In this document: positions 52,217 to 63,947 of the stretch, in pieces
How positions within the stretch are numbered: position 1 is the stretch's first letter
Layout of the letters: each line of letters opens with the position of its first letter
NCBI GenBank assembly: GCA_018907035.1
Contig: JACCIC010000099.1
Location: 723,501 to 787,500, forward strand
Source: Sycobia sp. Sy_11
Lineage: Eukaryota > Arthropoda > Insecta > Hymenoptera > Epichrysomallidae
DNA: 64,000 nucleotides
Direction: 5' to 3'
Position numbers and translations under genes: made by a program
The notes under the pieces: generated by a model
Told to the model about the DNA's origin: nothing
Databases searched by the model: none
Seen by the model: only the letters and a program-made list of their open reading frames with translations

Positions 52217-53564
52217 TACAGATATACATACTTACATATATATATATTTGCAGATGCCCGCAATAACAATAAATAGGAGGATTTTGTAAGGTGTTATATT
52301 CTATGTAGTATTAGATGATACTACTGAAAATATCGCACCCTCCTCTCTCATTTTTATTTCTGGGTACATTTTTGCCAGCTCAAACAATCTCTCTCTATCT
52401 GTCTCTTTCTCTTAATTAATACATCAATAATAACATAGATTGGCAAAAACGAAAACCTGGTTGTTTTTGGAATCTTGGATATCATCTTTAAAGTAACTTT
52501 ACACGTAGAATACTAATTGGTACGTAACTTGGTCAATTCGGTGTCCGAGGTATTTAGGGTTCTGTACGTTCAAAGAAATGGTGTTTTCTGTTTCTTTTGA
52601 AATTACTTACAGGTTCTAGAAAATTTCATAGTTTTTATGATGTTATCATTTCGTACTACTCTGTCACTTCGAAATCTATTTTCGAATGATTGTATACGAC
52701 GATTTAATGAAGATTTATGGTCAGTTTAATAGGATGTATTCAATAAAGAAGCGTATAATGCCGTAGGCTGACCTCATCCTAAAGCAAGTGCCTCAACCTG
52801 TTCGATACAGAGATCTTGACATGTGACATCATTCACTAAATCTCTAAATCATGATGAGTGACTTTGAAAACCCTGCACTTAAACTTACAAGCACAATGTA
52901 GTACTTGTTTTACCTACGTTCCCAATATTGAATTGGATAATTTGAATTTTTTAAATTTATATTGAAATTGGTGGTCAGCATTTTTAACTCGGCTATTCGA
53001 ATTACAATGGATAAGCTTTTCCTGACAAATCTATACTAACAACAGATCGTGTACGATCATTACTATAATATGATCGAAATATAATATAAAAGGCTCGCAG
53101 TAATATGAGATGATAATATTTCTAAAATAGAGATATAAAATTTTCTGGAACTCGCACATAGCATCAAAAGTGGCCAAAGGGGCCATTTTTTCGAGTGGAG
53201 AACCGCAAACATCTCAAAATTTTAAGGTTATTGGCCAATTCCGCGAAGGTATTCGGATTCCACGCACAAAATTACTCCGGAAATGCATTCTCGTAGTTGC
53301 AGCTCGAGTGAACAAAATCATGCACACCCACAGGTACGCTTATACACACGCGCGCGCATGGTTACGTGATCGGTGCGCATGTAGAGGCGGGAGCGAGCGA
53401 TCCAGCGCGAGCGGGGTTGAAGGCGTAAAAAATCGAGGGGAGAGCGCACTTTTGCGCGCACCGTTGTATTAATATACAGTATATAGGTAGTATATATGCT
53501 CAGCCAAGCGCGGCGAGCGTGAAAGCACCGGCCGCCCGGGAGGTGATAGTGGCGCGGCGCTTGA

Positions 53565-53598
53565 CAGAGAGAGAGAGATAGAGAGAGAGACAGAGAGC
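53565..53598. repeat. (GA)n tract next to the gene 3 promoter
   Basis: GA tract abutting the TATA element of gene 3. Confidence 0.85.
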
Positions 53599-53599
53599 C

Positions 53600-53635
53600 C
53601 ATATAGAAGTGCCGCGCGACACGACCGCCAGTTTC
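53600..53635 (+). promoter_or_regulatory. Gene 3 core promoter (TATA plus initiator)
   Basis: CATATAG at 53600-53606 precedes CCAGTTTC (likely +1 A at 53630) by about 30 bases. A (GA)n tract at 53565-53598 abuts the TATA element, parallel to the CT tract of gene 1. The leader is about 66 bases. Confidence 0.55.
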
Positions 53636-53695
53636 TGCGGGTTATCGCCGAAATCCTCATCGTGCTCCCGTATTAGCTTTGGCTCGGTCGGCAGG

Positions 53696-53707
53696 ATGCG
53701 GTGCATC
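53696..53707 (+). CDS. Gene 3 coding exon 1
   Basis: Encodes MRCI and ends in phase 0 at the strong donor GTAAGT. Intron 1 is only about 0.5 kb, against about 5 kb in genes 1 and 2. Confidence 0.8.
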
Positions 53708-56700
53708 GTAAGTGTTTATATGAAAAAGGCGTCGGGTGGCGGCCGAGGTGACGAGGTCCCGTCGATTTCATCGGTTTCACTAGATTGTCGGGTCATTTTA
53801 GAATCTTTTGTTGGTTTCTCCTTACGGACGTTCGTCGACCGCGTTTCTTCCACGATTACGCAAATGCTCGTTTAATATTGGATTCGTTCCGCGCGCCTGT
53901 TTTTGTATATTTATACTTTTTCGGTGGCCGGTATTTTTCAAGTGTTCAAAATAAGAAAACTCATAATTTCATGGCTCGCATTTTTATTTCGGCAAAGCTT
54001 TGCAAAAACAGAGGCTGCGTGCGTCAAGAGCGCTTATTATACTTATGGCTCTATTTAAAACTAACGCAGAAATAATTAGATTAATTTAATTTCTTAACTA
54101 TACACGATTTTTATCGATGCATTGCATAATCTAGTTATATATTTACAAAAAATTACGATCGTAATATATTTATATATATACACACATATATCTGTATAAT
54201 TACACGTTTCCACGTTATGCAGATCGTGGGATGTTTTCTAATCTCGGCGTTCGCAAGCGAAAGCTTCTACGTGGATGCAGCTGGTAAGTTATGCTGTTAT
54301 TATATATTATAGTATAACTTTTACGTTTATCGCTTTTTAGCACTTTCGAGGAAGATCGTTACGAATCGAATCGGTATGCCGAAACGTTGTATGCCAATTA
54401 ATTATGCACTAACATTCGATTTGAGCCGCGCTCATTTTTTTTTTATTGTCGGCATTAAATTTTCATGTCCGCGAATAGAAGATTAATCGTCGTAATTAAT
54501 AAAAGTTTGATATTTCAATATATTCATAATCAATTTTAATCTTGCGTTGATCTAATTATTTGATGCAAATTAATATAATTGACGTTATATGGCTGTGTAG
54601 TTGTAATATTTGTACTACTATACTGAGTGTTGCATTATCCTTATTACATCGATTTCTACAAATAATTATAAATAATTATATTACATCTCATATTAAAGTT
54701 TTTTTTCAATATAAAGACTCACTTTTATAACATCCATATTTATGAAAGATCATTTTCTAAGTACAAAATATTTTGTCCATGATAAAACGTGAGCTTTGTT
54801 CACTTTATATATATATATATAAATTCCAAAAAAAGCTTGTTAGACTGTTAAAATAAATAAATCAGTATTCGATGGAAGATACGAATATTAATTGAAGTAC
54901 TTGAAAAGAGTGAAAAGGTTAAACAAAACAGATATTATATTGTTTTTATTATATTATATAGTCGGAATGATTTACATTGTGTATTATATTCTATTTAAAA
55001 TTATTATTTCTAATTTTCTCACTTAATTGACCGAAAAAAGAAATGAATAGTGTTAAAATTTTTATTGGAATTGCTTATATGAAAGTTTATATTAATATAC
55101 ATATTAAATGTTATTTGATTGATTCCATCAGAGCTTATTTACATATGGTGTGTATATACTTATAGATAATCGTACAAAAAAGAAAAAGTTTATCTGCCAT
55201 TTATAAGAAGAATTTTGAAGAAAAAAATTAAAAAATGTTCACTTATTATTGGCACAAACAAAATTAACGTATTATGTCAACGAACAAACGTGTATCGCAC
55301 TCTGCTAATATCAGGAGCACTGTACCTCCCTGAGCGCCGACGACCTGTCCGCGCGACATATAGCCGACATAATAAACGCACAAAAACAGCGTATTAACCT
55401 CGATCCCGCGATCTTCCACCCCCACCCCCTGTTACAGAGAGTCACGCGCGGGTGACGAGGCAGCATCAGCAAGCTGCGCCCCCGGCACAGCACATCAGCT
55501 ACCGGCCGTACAACGAGGCCCCGGCCCGCATCAAGGGCCTGCTCCAGCTCCAGCAGGCGCGCGAGCCCCTGGTCCACCTACCGGCCCAGCCGCCCCCGCA
55601 GCTGCAGCCCCATCAACACCAGCAGCAGCCGCCGCAGCACGTGCCGGCGCAGACGACGCAGTACAGCCCCAAGGTATAAGATCCTCGTTCGGGGCGATCT
55701 CGTATTGGGTGTCGGCGTATCCGTACACCTTTGGGGTCGGCTTTAATTGGTGGCGCGCACCGCGCGATGCTATTGTGCTGCGGTCACGGGCACTAGTAAT
55801 TGCAGCTCAGCGATATTTCGACGCGCTGCGGATTGAAAATTGTCCTCGCGTCACAATTAAGGACCGACGAGAACGTGTCTTGGTCGTTTTTTATTTAATA
55901 ATTAATTGACAGTTCGTGACAAATAATTTGATCGCAGATTATCACAATTTAAGAAATTATGCCTTACTTATAGGTAGGAAACATAATACGTGACGAAAGG
56001 GGCAGTTAAAATGGTCCTTTACGAACCAAATTTATTTTTATTCTAATATTTAGTTTTATATTTTAAATTTACGGGTGGTGTCTTTTAAAAAAAAATACTC
56101 TATCACTGCCATCGTAATTATTAGAATACTATTATTTTAGTTTGTTCGAAAGAGTGCTTCAAACGGTCAACAATATTTATTAGTTTTATTTATATTAGTC
56201 CACGGAAGTATAATTATTGCGTTAATATCATTGACCTTAGAAAATTTAACAGAAACTCTGGTAATTTGTTAGATTCTTACAGCCTGTGAGCAAATTCTTG
56301 CGCAGTATTGCAATCCTGATTAAAATTTTTTTCTCCGTATTGTTGGGATAATGTAATGGAAATCTGAAAGTTTAAGCTTTCGATTAGAATCTTATAGAAT
56401 TTCCGTCAAACCCAGTAATTCTATAGCGCTTGAAAATGTTTTTTTTTCTCTTAAAGTGAAAGTAGATATCTATGTTCGGTTAAGGATTAATTATATAACA
56501 AGTTGATGCGAAAATCTGATATTAGCATATAAAAAAGAACAGAGTAGCAAAGCGGCTCAAGAACATGAATAACTGTTCGCTTTTACTTTAGTTTTTTAGC
56601 TTCAATTTTCTTATCTCACTCGTTCCTTTCGTATATTAAACATGAAATTAAAACTTTTTTATTCCGTTTATATATATTTAGCACTGTCTCTAATGTAAAT

Positions 56701-59110
56701 CGTTTATTTTTTCTTGTTACCCTTGTTAACCGTTTAGAATCGTAACAAATTCGTGGATTTTATCTTCTATAAGAACATTTACTAATTCATATTCGTAATG
56801 CAATGTAAAACTAAAGTGGCTGGTATAAATATAAACTGTATGAAAATATGCATTTTCGCAACTTTTTAATACTTTTAATGCCGTGTCAGAATACCTAGAT
56901 TGGTGTGATTTCATTATTAATGAATACAAGGCGGTACTTTTTTCTATATATAAGAATAAATTTGTGTAAAAAATAATTGTTATCTTCGACTTTATAAAAA
57001 AAAAATATTATTTAAAATTTTATTATGGTTCAATAAGCTATTGCATTATCTTTATAATTTATATTTTTTTCTTAGCAGCTATATAATATTCTTGTTCGGT
57101 ATATATTTATATTCTCTTCAAAATGATAACAGATATTAACATTCGAAATCGATAAATATTGATTAAATATTTTAATGTTTACAAAAACAATTATTAGATG
57201 AGATTGAATTCTCATTGGATACAATAAAATATTGCTTAGATTAATTTGTTCGTTTTTATTACAAAAAGTTTCTACTTTTCAATTATTCAATCATAATTTT
57301 ATTTGCGGAACAAATCCTAGATATTCCTCAATCAGTCCATAATTTCAATTAATTTTATTTCACTAATACGCATTTTGCTCACGTACATTCTTAAAAACAA
57401 TTAAAAGTTTTAATGATGTTTCTAAAACGTTAAAGTTTTTTTTCGGAAAATAATAGTTCGCTGGAAATTAAATTTTATCAAAGAAAATGATTCTTTAAAG
57501 TCAAGGCTCGGAGCTATAGTCTCTTTCCTCTGTTGGGGCAGATGCTCATAATAATCATTGTAAAAAAAATAGTAAATAATACTAAAAATACTGACTTTCT
57601 TTAATAATGAGATTTATTAATTTCTATGTATCGAAAAGAAGACTCCTTTAATACAAATTTTTTCATATAATTTAAAATCTTATTTACGTTCCAATGAATC
57701 AGTTAGTAAATATGATTTTCATTTTGCTCAAAATGATTGTATATGCAAAATTTCTTTATTATTGATGAAAGGTATGAAAACCTTATGGTTCAGCTATAAA
57801 GAAACTGCATCTACCATAGCACAACTGGTCATTGCTTGGCTTCTAAATTATACTGAATGCTAGAATTTGCAAAATGTGGAATTTTGATGAATTCAATCTC
57901 TCATAATCCTATGTTATCTAACGAACTATGTGAGAGGTTTTACGAAAATATTAAGAAATTACACCAGTGTATAATTTTTCAATCTTTTTTTTTACTAAAG
58001 AATACCTCAACATTATGCAAAACTACTAATTGGTTTTACCATATAATAACAGATAACTTCAAAACAAGATTTGGTCACGACATTTCTAAAGTGAAGCAAT
58101 ACTAGCTTGTACATTATATACTTTAGAGAATTTGAACGCTTTTTTCGATACCAGTTTTTTCCAAACAGGAAGATGTATTAATTATATATCACTGCACGGA
58201 TTAATTTGAGATGTTAATAACAACTTCTTAAATACATTCCTTATGGTATTGTGAAGCCATTTTTTCTGATTGACTTTTTACAAAAGTACATCATTTAGAT
58301 GGAAATTGAATTAAAAAAATCCTTAATACGTAATTCAGTAATAAATAATACAATTTTTTAGTTTCTTTCAGTTGACCTGTTTAAAAAATCTAAAACTTAT
58401 TCTGAAAATTAGTGCTATACAACCACTATTTGTACAAAACTAATAATATAAAATTTGTATGTTATACTTTATTATATACTTAAGCCTAAACACCTTTAAG
58501 CCTTTTTCCATCCGCTATCCATATACAGCGTGTTGTGACACCTTCCCCTAAAATTTCCCTTTTACCTCGTACAGCAAAACTATTAAAAAAGAAAGAAAAA
58601 AAAGCAAACAAGCGAACAAGCTCCGAAAAACAAATTTTGTAATTCGCCACAGGTGCAGTACAACCAGGCCCCGCAGCAGCCGACATACAAAGGCATTCAG
58701 GCCCAGCCAAGCCCCCACGCTGCACCGGCACCCCAGCAGAACGCCCTCTACTCGCCCCAGTACAAGTCGCAGTTCGGGCCGCCGCAGCAGCAGCAGCACC
58801 AGCCCCAGCCGCATCAGTACCAGCCGCTGACGCCCGCGGCCCAGGCAGGTCTGAGACCGCAGTCCGCGGCGGCGCTCGGCCAGTTCCCCAAGAATCTGCC
58901 GCCCCACATTCAGAAGATCATCGAGAACCAGCGGGCGTATCAGGGTAATCTTTTTTTTCTCAATACGATATGCGAAGACTCGATTTCACGCTTTGCTTCT
59001 GCATTGCAATTTTTACGTTCTGTTTCAAAAGGAAATGAGGCAGAAAGAAAAATATAGCGGAGTATCGCGTGCGTTAACGTGCAATTAAATCTTTCGTTTT
59101 TTCAGGTTAA
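53696..59110 (+). CDS. Gene 3: short secreted Gln/Pro-rich protein, paralogue of genes 1 and 2
   Basis: Five coding exons (53696-53707, 54223-54283, 55438-55673, 58653-58944, 59106-59110) join in frame to 201 codons plus stop. The signal peptide is MRCIIVGCFLISAFA with cleavage near residue 15-16. The mature chain has SFYVDAAESHARV, module A in diverged form (ARIKGLLQLQQAREP, about 54-68), a Gln/Pro/His-rich middle, and a C-terminal partial module B (PPHIQKIIENQRAYQG, 186-201) at the very end. Exon 4 starts VQY, as does exon 4 of gene 1. The last exon adds only the final two bases of Gly201 and TAA. If the last intron is retained, the frame runs on to 59055-59057 with unrelated sequence. Same strand, same split signal peptide and same module order as the other two genes; function beyond secretion is not shown. 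Confidence 0.8.
54223..54283 (+). CDS. Gene 3 coding exon 2
   Basis: Acceptor cgttatgcag. Encodes IVGCFLISAFASESFYVDAA and ends in phase 1 at GTAAGT. Confidence 0.82.
55438..55673 (+). CDS. Gene 3 coding exon 3
   Basis: Acceptor ctgttacag completes a Glu codon, then SHARVTRQHQQAAPP, a tyrosine-rich bit (ISYRPYNEAP), the diverged module A and a Pro/Gln/His tract. The donor GTATAA follows AAG in phase 0. Confidence 0.82.
55674..58652 (+). other. Gene 3 intron 3
   Basis: A 3 kb GT-AG intron, AT-rich, with nothing else recognised. Confidence 0.55.
58653..58944 (+). CDS. Gene 3 coding exon 4
   Basis: Acceptor cgccacag. Starts VQYNQAPQQP, is Gln/Pro/Tyr-rich and ends with the partial module B. 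The donor GTAATC follows one base into a Gly codon (phase 1). Confidence 0.8.
59106..59110 (+). CDS. Gene 3 coding exon 5 (stop exon)
   Basis: After a good acceptor (cgttttttcag), GT completes GGT (Gly) and TAA stops translation. The rest of this exon is 3' untranslated. Confidence 0.65.
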
Positions 59111-59222
59111 GCGGAATTGCCCTAATTTAACAAAATCCAAGCCCCATCGACCAATAGAACGACGAGGATCTTTGAAAACTATTAAAGGATCCTCCGAACT
59201 CGTAACCCGCTCATCATAGGAA

Positions 59223-59319
59223 AATAAATCACGATCAGTTACATCGCGGCTCGACATCATACATCTTCCTTGGCACGTGATGTGATATATATGATTATGT
59301 TTAAGTATACAGGAATAAA
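59223..59319 (+). terminator. Candidate poly(A) signals of gene 3
   Basis: AATAAA occurs at 59223-59228 and again at 59314-59319, about 115 and 205 bases after the stop codon. Confidence 0.5.
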
Positions 59320-59346
59320 CAGTATACTCGACTATTGTACTTAGGC

Positions 59347-59347
<1 letters not shown>

Positions 59348-59374
<27 letters not shown>
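59348..59374. repeat. (TTA)n tract
   Basis: Just after the candidate poly(A) signals of gene 3; compare the TTA run after gene 2. Confidence 0.8.
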
Positions 59375-59377
<3 letters not shown>

Positions 59378-59825
59378 ATTATATACATTAGAAAATATTA
59401 AAAATGTGAACGAAAGTAACGTATTTACTAGAAATAAAGAAACATTCGATACAGATGACGACTAATCTCATCCTTTATCCTATAGAGCATAGTAGCTTTG
59501 CGGAAGGAGGCGGGGGAGTAGGGGGTTGGTGAGAGGGAGGGGAAATTTCAGTAATACGCGCAGGGCGCAAAAAGTAAAAGCGGCGAAGAGAACTTGGCAT
59601 AATTCGTCTGTACGATCGGGGCCAGTGATATTCACGAGAGTCCTGTCAACAAAATTATTTTGCCCTGGGTCAGGGTACCATGAGACTGCACTTTCTTCTA
59701 TTATTCTTCTCTCTTTCTCTCCCTGCCTCTCTATCTTTTTTCTCCCAATCTACTTTCAGTCGACGTGTCAAACAAAGTCGGCCATTCCCGGGTGTGTATA
59801 AAGATGTGCCAGACGCAGCTGCGTC

Positions 59826-59828
<3 letters not shown>

Positions 59829-59877
<49 letters not shown>
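59829..59877. repeat. (CT)n microsatellite
   Basis: About 49 bases. Confidence 0.9.
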
Positions 59878-59878
<1 letters not shown>

Positions 59879-60116
59879 GCCCTCTCTTTCTCTTTCTATC
59901 TCTCGGCGTCCCAACTCTTACCCCTCTTTCTCTATCCTTTTTAACACGCCGTGTGCGCTCGCGCGCGCGAACTACCGAAGCTGGAGAGGGTGCTTAATAT
60001 GTCACTCGAGAAATCAAGGTATCATCGCACCGGTGGTTGCACACAAGGGGCGTATCTCCACGCTATATACGCGCTGCTCGCCGATCTGGCAGTGGGAGCT
60101 GGCCCTTCTCCTCGCT

Positions 60117-60117
<1 letters not shown>

Positions 60118-60154
<37 letters not shown>
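60118..60154. repeat. (CT)n microsatellite
   Basis: About 37 bases, opposite in sense to the GA tract at 60298. Confidence 0.9.
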
Positions 60155-60155
<1 letters not shown>

Positions 60156-60295
60156 TCTTCTCCTCTCGTCCATTTTGTCAAAGGTACGGCCCCCTCGGAC
60201 GTGCGGACGCATTTTCGTCGGGCGCATATCGAGCTTATACGGGCGAGTTTAACCCGGTAAATAAGCAGCGTACATATATAAATATATAAAGATAG

Positions 60296-60297
<2 letters not shown>

Positions 60298-60358
<61 letters not shown>
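60298..60358. repeat. (GA)n microsatellite
   Basis: About 60 bases; can pair with the CT tract at 60118. Confidence 0.9.
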
Positions 60359-60360
<2 letters not shown>

Positions 60361-62119
60361 GTGAGAGCAAGGGGGGAGAGGATTGTGAGGGGGTGGAAGG
60401 ATGGTTTTGAATTGCGCCCACGTGAAATTACACATTGGCTCGGGAGTATAGTCGAGGCTTACGCTTTATTACGTGAATGCGGATAGAGCGGAGGTGTAAG
60501 CCGCGGTCACGACTCTTTTCTCGCGCTATCAAGTGAAAGGTACAAGAGTATATAATAAGCCAGGAGAGCGAGGGGGGATGCACCTGAGATCGCTCGAAAG
60601 TATGTACTGAAGAAGTTGAGTTAACCATTGTAATCAAATTTCTGAGGATGTGTGAGTTATATAAGTCCAAAAGTAAAATTGCACATAAAGAGTATGACGG
60701 TATTGAGGGTTATGTTTGCGCACGCCCATGTTAATTTTTAGATAAAAATATCCCTGTAACGCCGAAATTAATTTCAAGTTGTCATGTGTGGGTTGACATG
60801 CATAGAATTGTGTGGTACAAAATTTTAATGCTAATTACTTTATAATAAAAATCTACGCCAATTGTCAGGCATAACGTTCATTTGCATGTAGATTCTCGTC
60901 AATCAGAAAAAAAATTAAGTTGGGCAATTTTTTCTCGCTTTATTTTTGTGGCAAATAGTTAATAATAAAAAATTTTTACCTACTATATAAATTTGTAGCT
61001 TTTCATTTTGATTATAATTATTGCTACAATATTTTTTAATATTAAGGATACAATAAAATATCGGAACTCTTTTTTGTGTGACAAAATGTAAGATAATGGA
61101 AAAATTTATTTATGATGAAGGAAATATGATTGTTTGCTTTATGTGCATAATTTTTACGTCATTTTACAGAATATCTCACCTTCTTGAATGGGAAAAAAGT
61201 ATTAACATAATCTTTGACTAATTTTATTTCCTTTTCTTAAATTACACTAAAAGAGCTGGCTGCATTATGTAAATAGAGTTATTCCTAAATGGAAGGTAAT
61301 AAGCATGAAGTGTAGAACAATTAAAAATTACTGCAAGCAATAAATTATTATAATATGCAAAATAATCACATATTCAACGATCAACGAGTGATAGTTTATA
61401 CGTTTCCTGATATCACAGACAGCTATATTTGTAAACTCTTATCGGGTATACTCGTATCAATATTTATTTTATGTTCTGTTTTTTGATATTAACAATTATT
61501 TGTCTAAATATAGTATTAAATTTACTTTTTAACTTTTATTATACTTTATTATATATTTAGAATTACCATCTTATATTTAACCAAACCTATCATTTATTAA
61601 GAGATTCATTACAGTTTCATTTATACTTGAAATCTTTATTTTTATTTCGAAGTTGAAAAAAATACTTTGAAGAAAAAAATGGACTTAAATAGTGTAACGT
61701 GTATGAGTTGCCAGATAAATTATTTAAATATTGATTTAAGTATTGTCTACGAGGATTTTTATTATTAAAAAATTAAAATATTCTTGTTTTAAAGAAATAA
61801 TGTATTGTCATTTAAGAACTACTGCTAAATAAAACACTAATACGCCTAGTATTTGTTTATTGACGGATATTATATAATTAAGTAGTTCCATCATAAAAAA
61901 TTTATGCACGTGCTTTTAGTATTTAATTCATTTAAAATCAGTAGTTTACGTGTTTTAATCATCAATATTGTTGAACAATCTAATAAAGTATATAATATAT
62001 CAATACACTTCAAAATGTTCAGTGCAAATGATGATTTCGGCAGAATCTTCTGAATAATTCAAAATCGATTCATTTTAAAGCGCTTTGTGTGCAATAATAA
62101 TAATAACAACAATAATACT

Positions 62120-62310
62120 TCTCCTTTGCTAACATAGAATATAGTTTATTATTTTTATTATTTTCAATTTTTTAAATCTAATTTAATTTTATTTTTAGTA
62201 GTAATTTCTATTTCAAATTCTTCAGGGGTCATTGTAAACAAGGACAGTCTGACTCTCATGATTTTAGTATAATATATTATTGTATAAAGAATGTAAGACC
62301 GATAAAAATA
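62120..62310 (+). repeat. Diverged half copy of the foldback family (right-arm orientation)
   Basis: Contains TTTGCTAACATA, then ACAAGGACAGTCTGACT and TGTAAGACCGATAAAAATAT in the order seen in the right arm of the 5850-6485 element. Confidence 0.5.
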
Positions 62311-62739
62311 TTTATGATGATCGATAAAAAGTTTGTGAAATTGAATTTTTTTTATCTAATTTTAAACAAGTTTAGAGGTGTAAAAGAATAAGATTCAGAA
62401 TTTCTTTACTTTACTTCGTTACTTAATATTTTTATTTAAATTGATAATTTTTGTTATGATAACAGATTCGTAAGAAAAAGCACGTAAAAATCCTATAATT
62501 TCAATTATAGATTAAATGCTAAAAAATATTTACCATCGAAAAATCGAGCTTAAGTAGGAATAAAGAAAGTGTGCAGACGATTGCATTGTCGGAAAAAAGA
62601 GAGACTACTGCACGTGAGAGTGTGAAAGAGAAAACGTGTATCTGAGGGGGAGAAAATACGAGCGAAAGAGAAGAAAAAAGGAGAGTGGTGGGAAGGGAGA
62701 GAAAGAGGGAGGGAGCAGCGACGGAGAAAGTACAGAGAC

Positions 62740-62741
<2 letters not shown>

Positions 62742-62800
<59 letters not shown>
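62742..62800. repeat. (TA)n microsatellite
   Basis: Longest TA tract in the window, about 58 bases. Confidence 0.9.
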
Positions 62801-62801
<1 letters not shown>

Positions 62802-63039
62802 TGTGAACACCGAACCCTGATTTTTCGCTCTCGTTGACAGTGATGCGACTGTGCGCTGCGCGGGCGCGCGGCGCATATATGGGCGATGCCCTTATACTCC
62901 CCGGCAAACTGCCAAGAGGATTAGCGAGTCCATTAAAGTCGCGGACTCTATTATCCCGTCCCATGAACGGCCGCACGGTGACATCAACCGCTCGCCATTG
63001 GCGTAGGGTGACGTGGAATTCTATTATCCCCCTGAACTC

Positions 63040-63040
<1 letters not shown>

Positions 63041-63086
<46 letters not shown>
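63041..63086. repeat. (CT)n microsatellite
   Basis: CT tract directly followed by a TA tract. Confidence 0.85.
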
Positions 63087-63102
63087 TTCATTTTTGACCC
63101 AC

Positions 63103-63152
<50 letters not shown>
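63103..63152. repeat. (TA)n microsatellite
   Basis: About 50 bases. Confidence 0.9.
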
Positions 63153-63155
<3 letters not shown>

Positions 63156-63898
63156 TATACAGGAGGTACGTATTGTAGGGCTGTGCACGCATAGAGTGTA
63201 GTCTAGCCTCTCTTTTAACTTTTCTTATTTATCTCCCTCGAATTTGGTATGTTATATGTACGTTTGACGCCCGTAAGTAAGATCTCAGATCCTGCCAGGA
63301 GATTATTTTATATACAATTTCCTTTTTTTCGCCTTTGATAGACGTTATATATATATATATATACGAGCATCCCGCGCATTTTTTTTTTCATTTATATATA
63401 CATACTGAAATCTCTATTAGATTTCGTGACGATAGAACTGCGCCCATGACAACACACGGCGCTGCAATCGTAGCTATGCTCGCATGCGCAGTTTACAACA
63501 CTAAAATTTTTTGAGTTATACTTTCTTCAGCTTCGTAAACGTTCAAGGTGCGACATTTGCACTTTTACCCCCCCCCCCCCAATTCTTCAATTGAGGCGTC
63601 CGTTGCACTTTTTCGAGAACACCCGAGCTCGATTCTTAGCTGCGATGGTAGGTGCTGCGAACATGGTATTGTTCAAGATAAAGCAAAACAATGGCCAGAT
63701 GGAGCTTGGCTCGGAATTAAGAACGCACCACTCCCGATTTATGCAGATTTGCGAAAAAGCGAAGCGGATTTATAATACCCAGATACCGGAGGGATATTCA
63801 GATGGAAAAGGAGATTCCGGGAGCGGCCATCAGGCTTTTGGCTGGACCAAAAGCATCGAGATAAGAATCTCGCCCTCGCTTTGACGACATCGAGAATC

Positions 63899-63901
63899 CA
63901 C

Positions 63902-63944
<43 letters not shown>
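63899..63944. repeat. (CT)n microsatellite
   Basis: CT tract near the right edge. Confidence 0.85.

Positions 63945-63947
<3 letters not shown>

Larger units (their letters stand above)
47064..53599. other. Gene 2 to gene 3 spacer
   Basis: Starts with the gene 2 3' untranslated region. GC-rich islands lie at about 47280-47640, 48540-49420 and 50740-51430. The nearest AATAAA hexamers I noted after gene 2 are at 48468-48473 and 48655-48660, so its 3' end is uncertain. Confidence 0.45.

Noticed and set aside
63548..63884. 75-97 codon frames near the right edge, with ATG|GTAGGT resembling a tiny first exon
   Set aside because: No signal peptide can be completed within the window and no clear TATA/initiator pair precedes it, so a fourth paralogue cannot be claimed.
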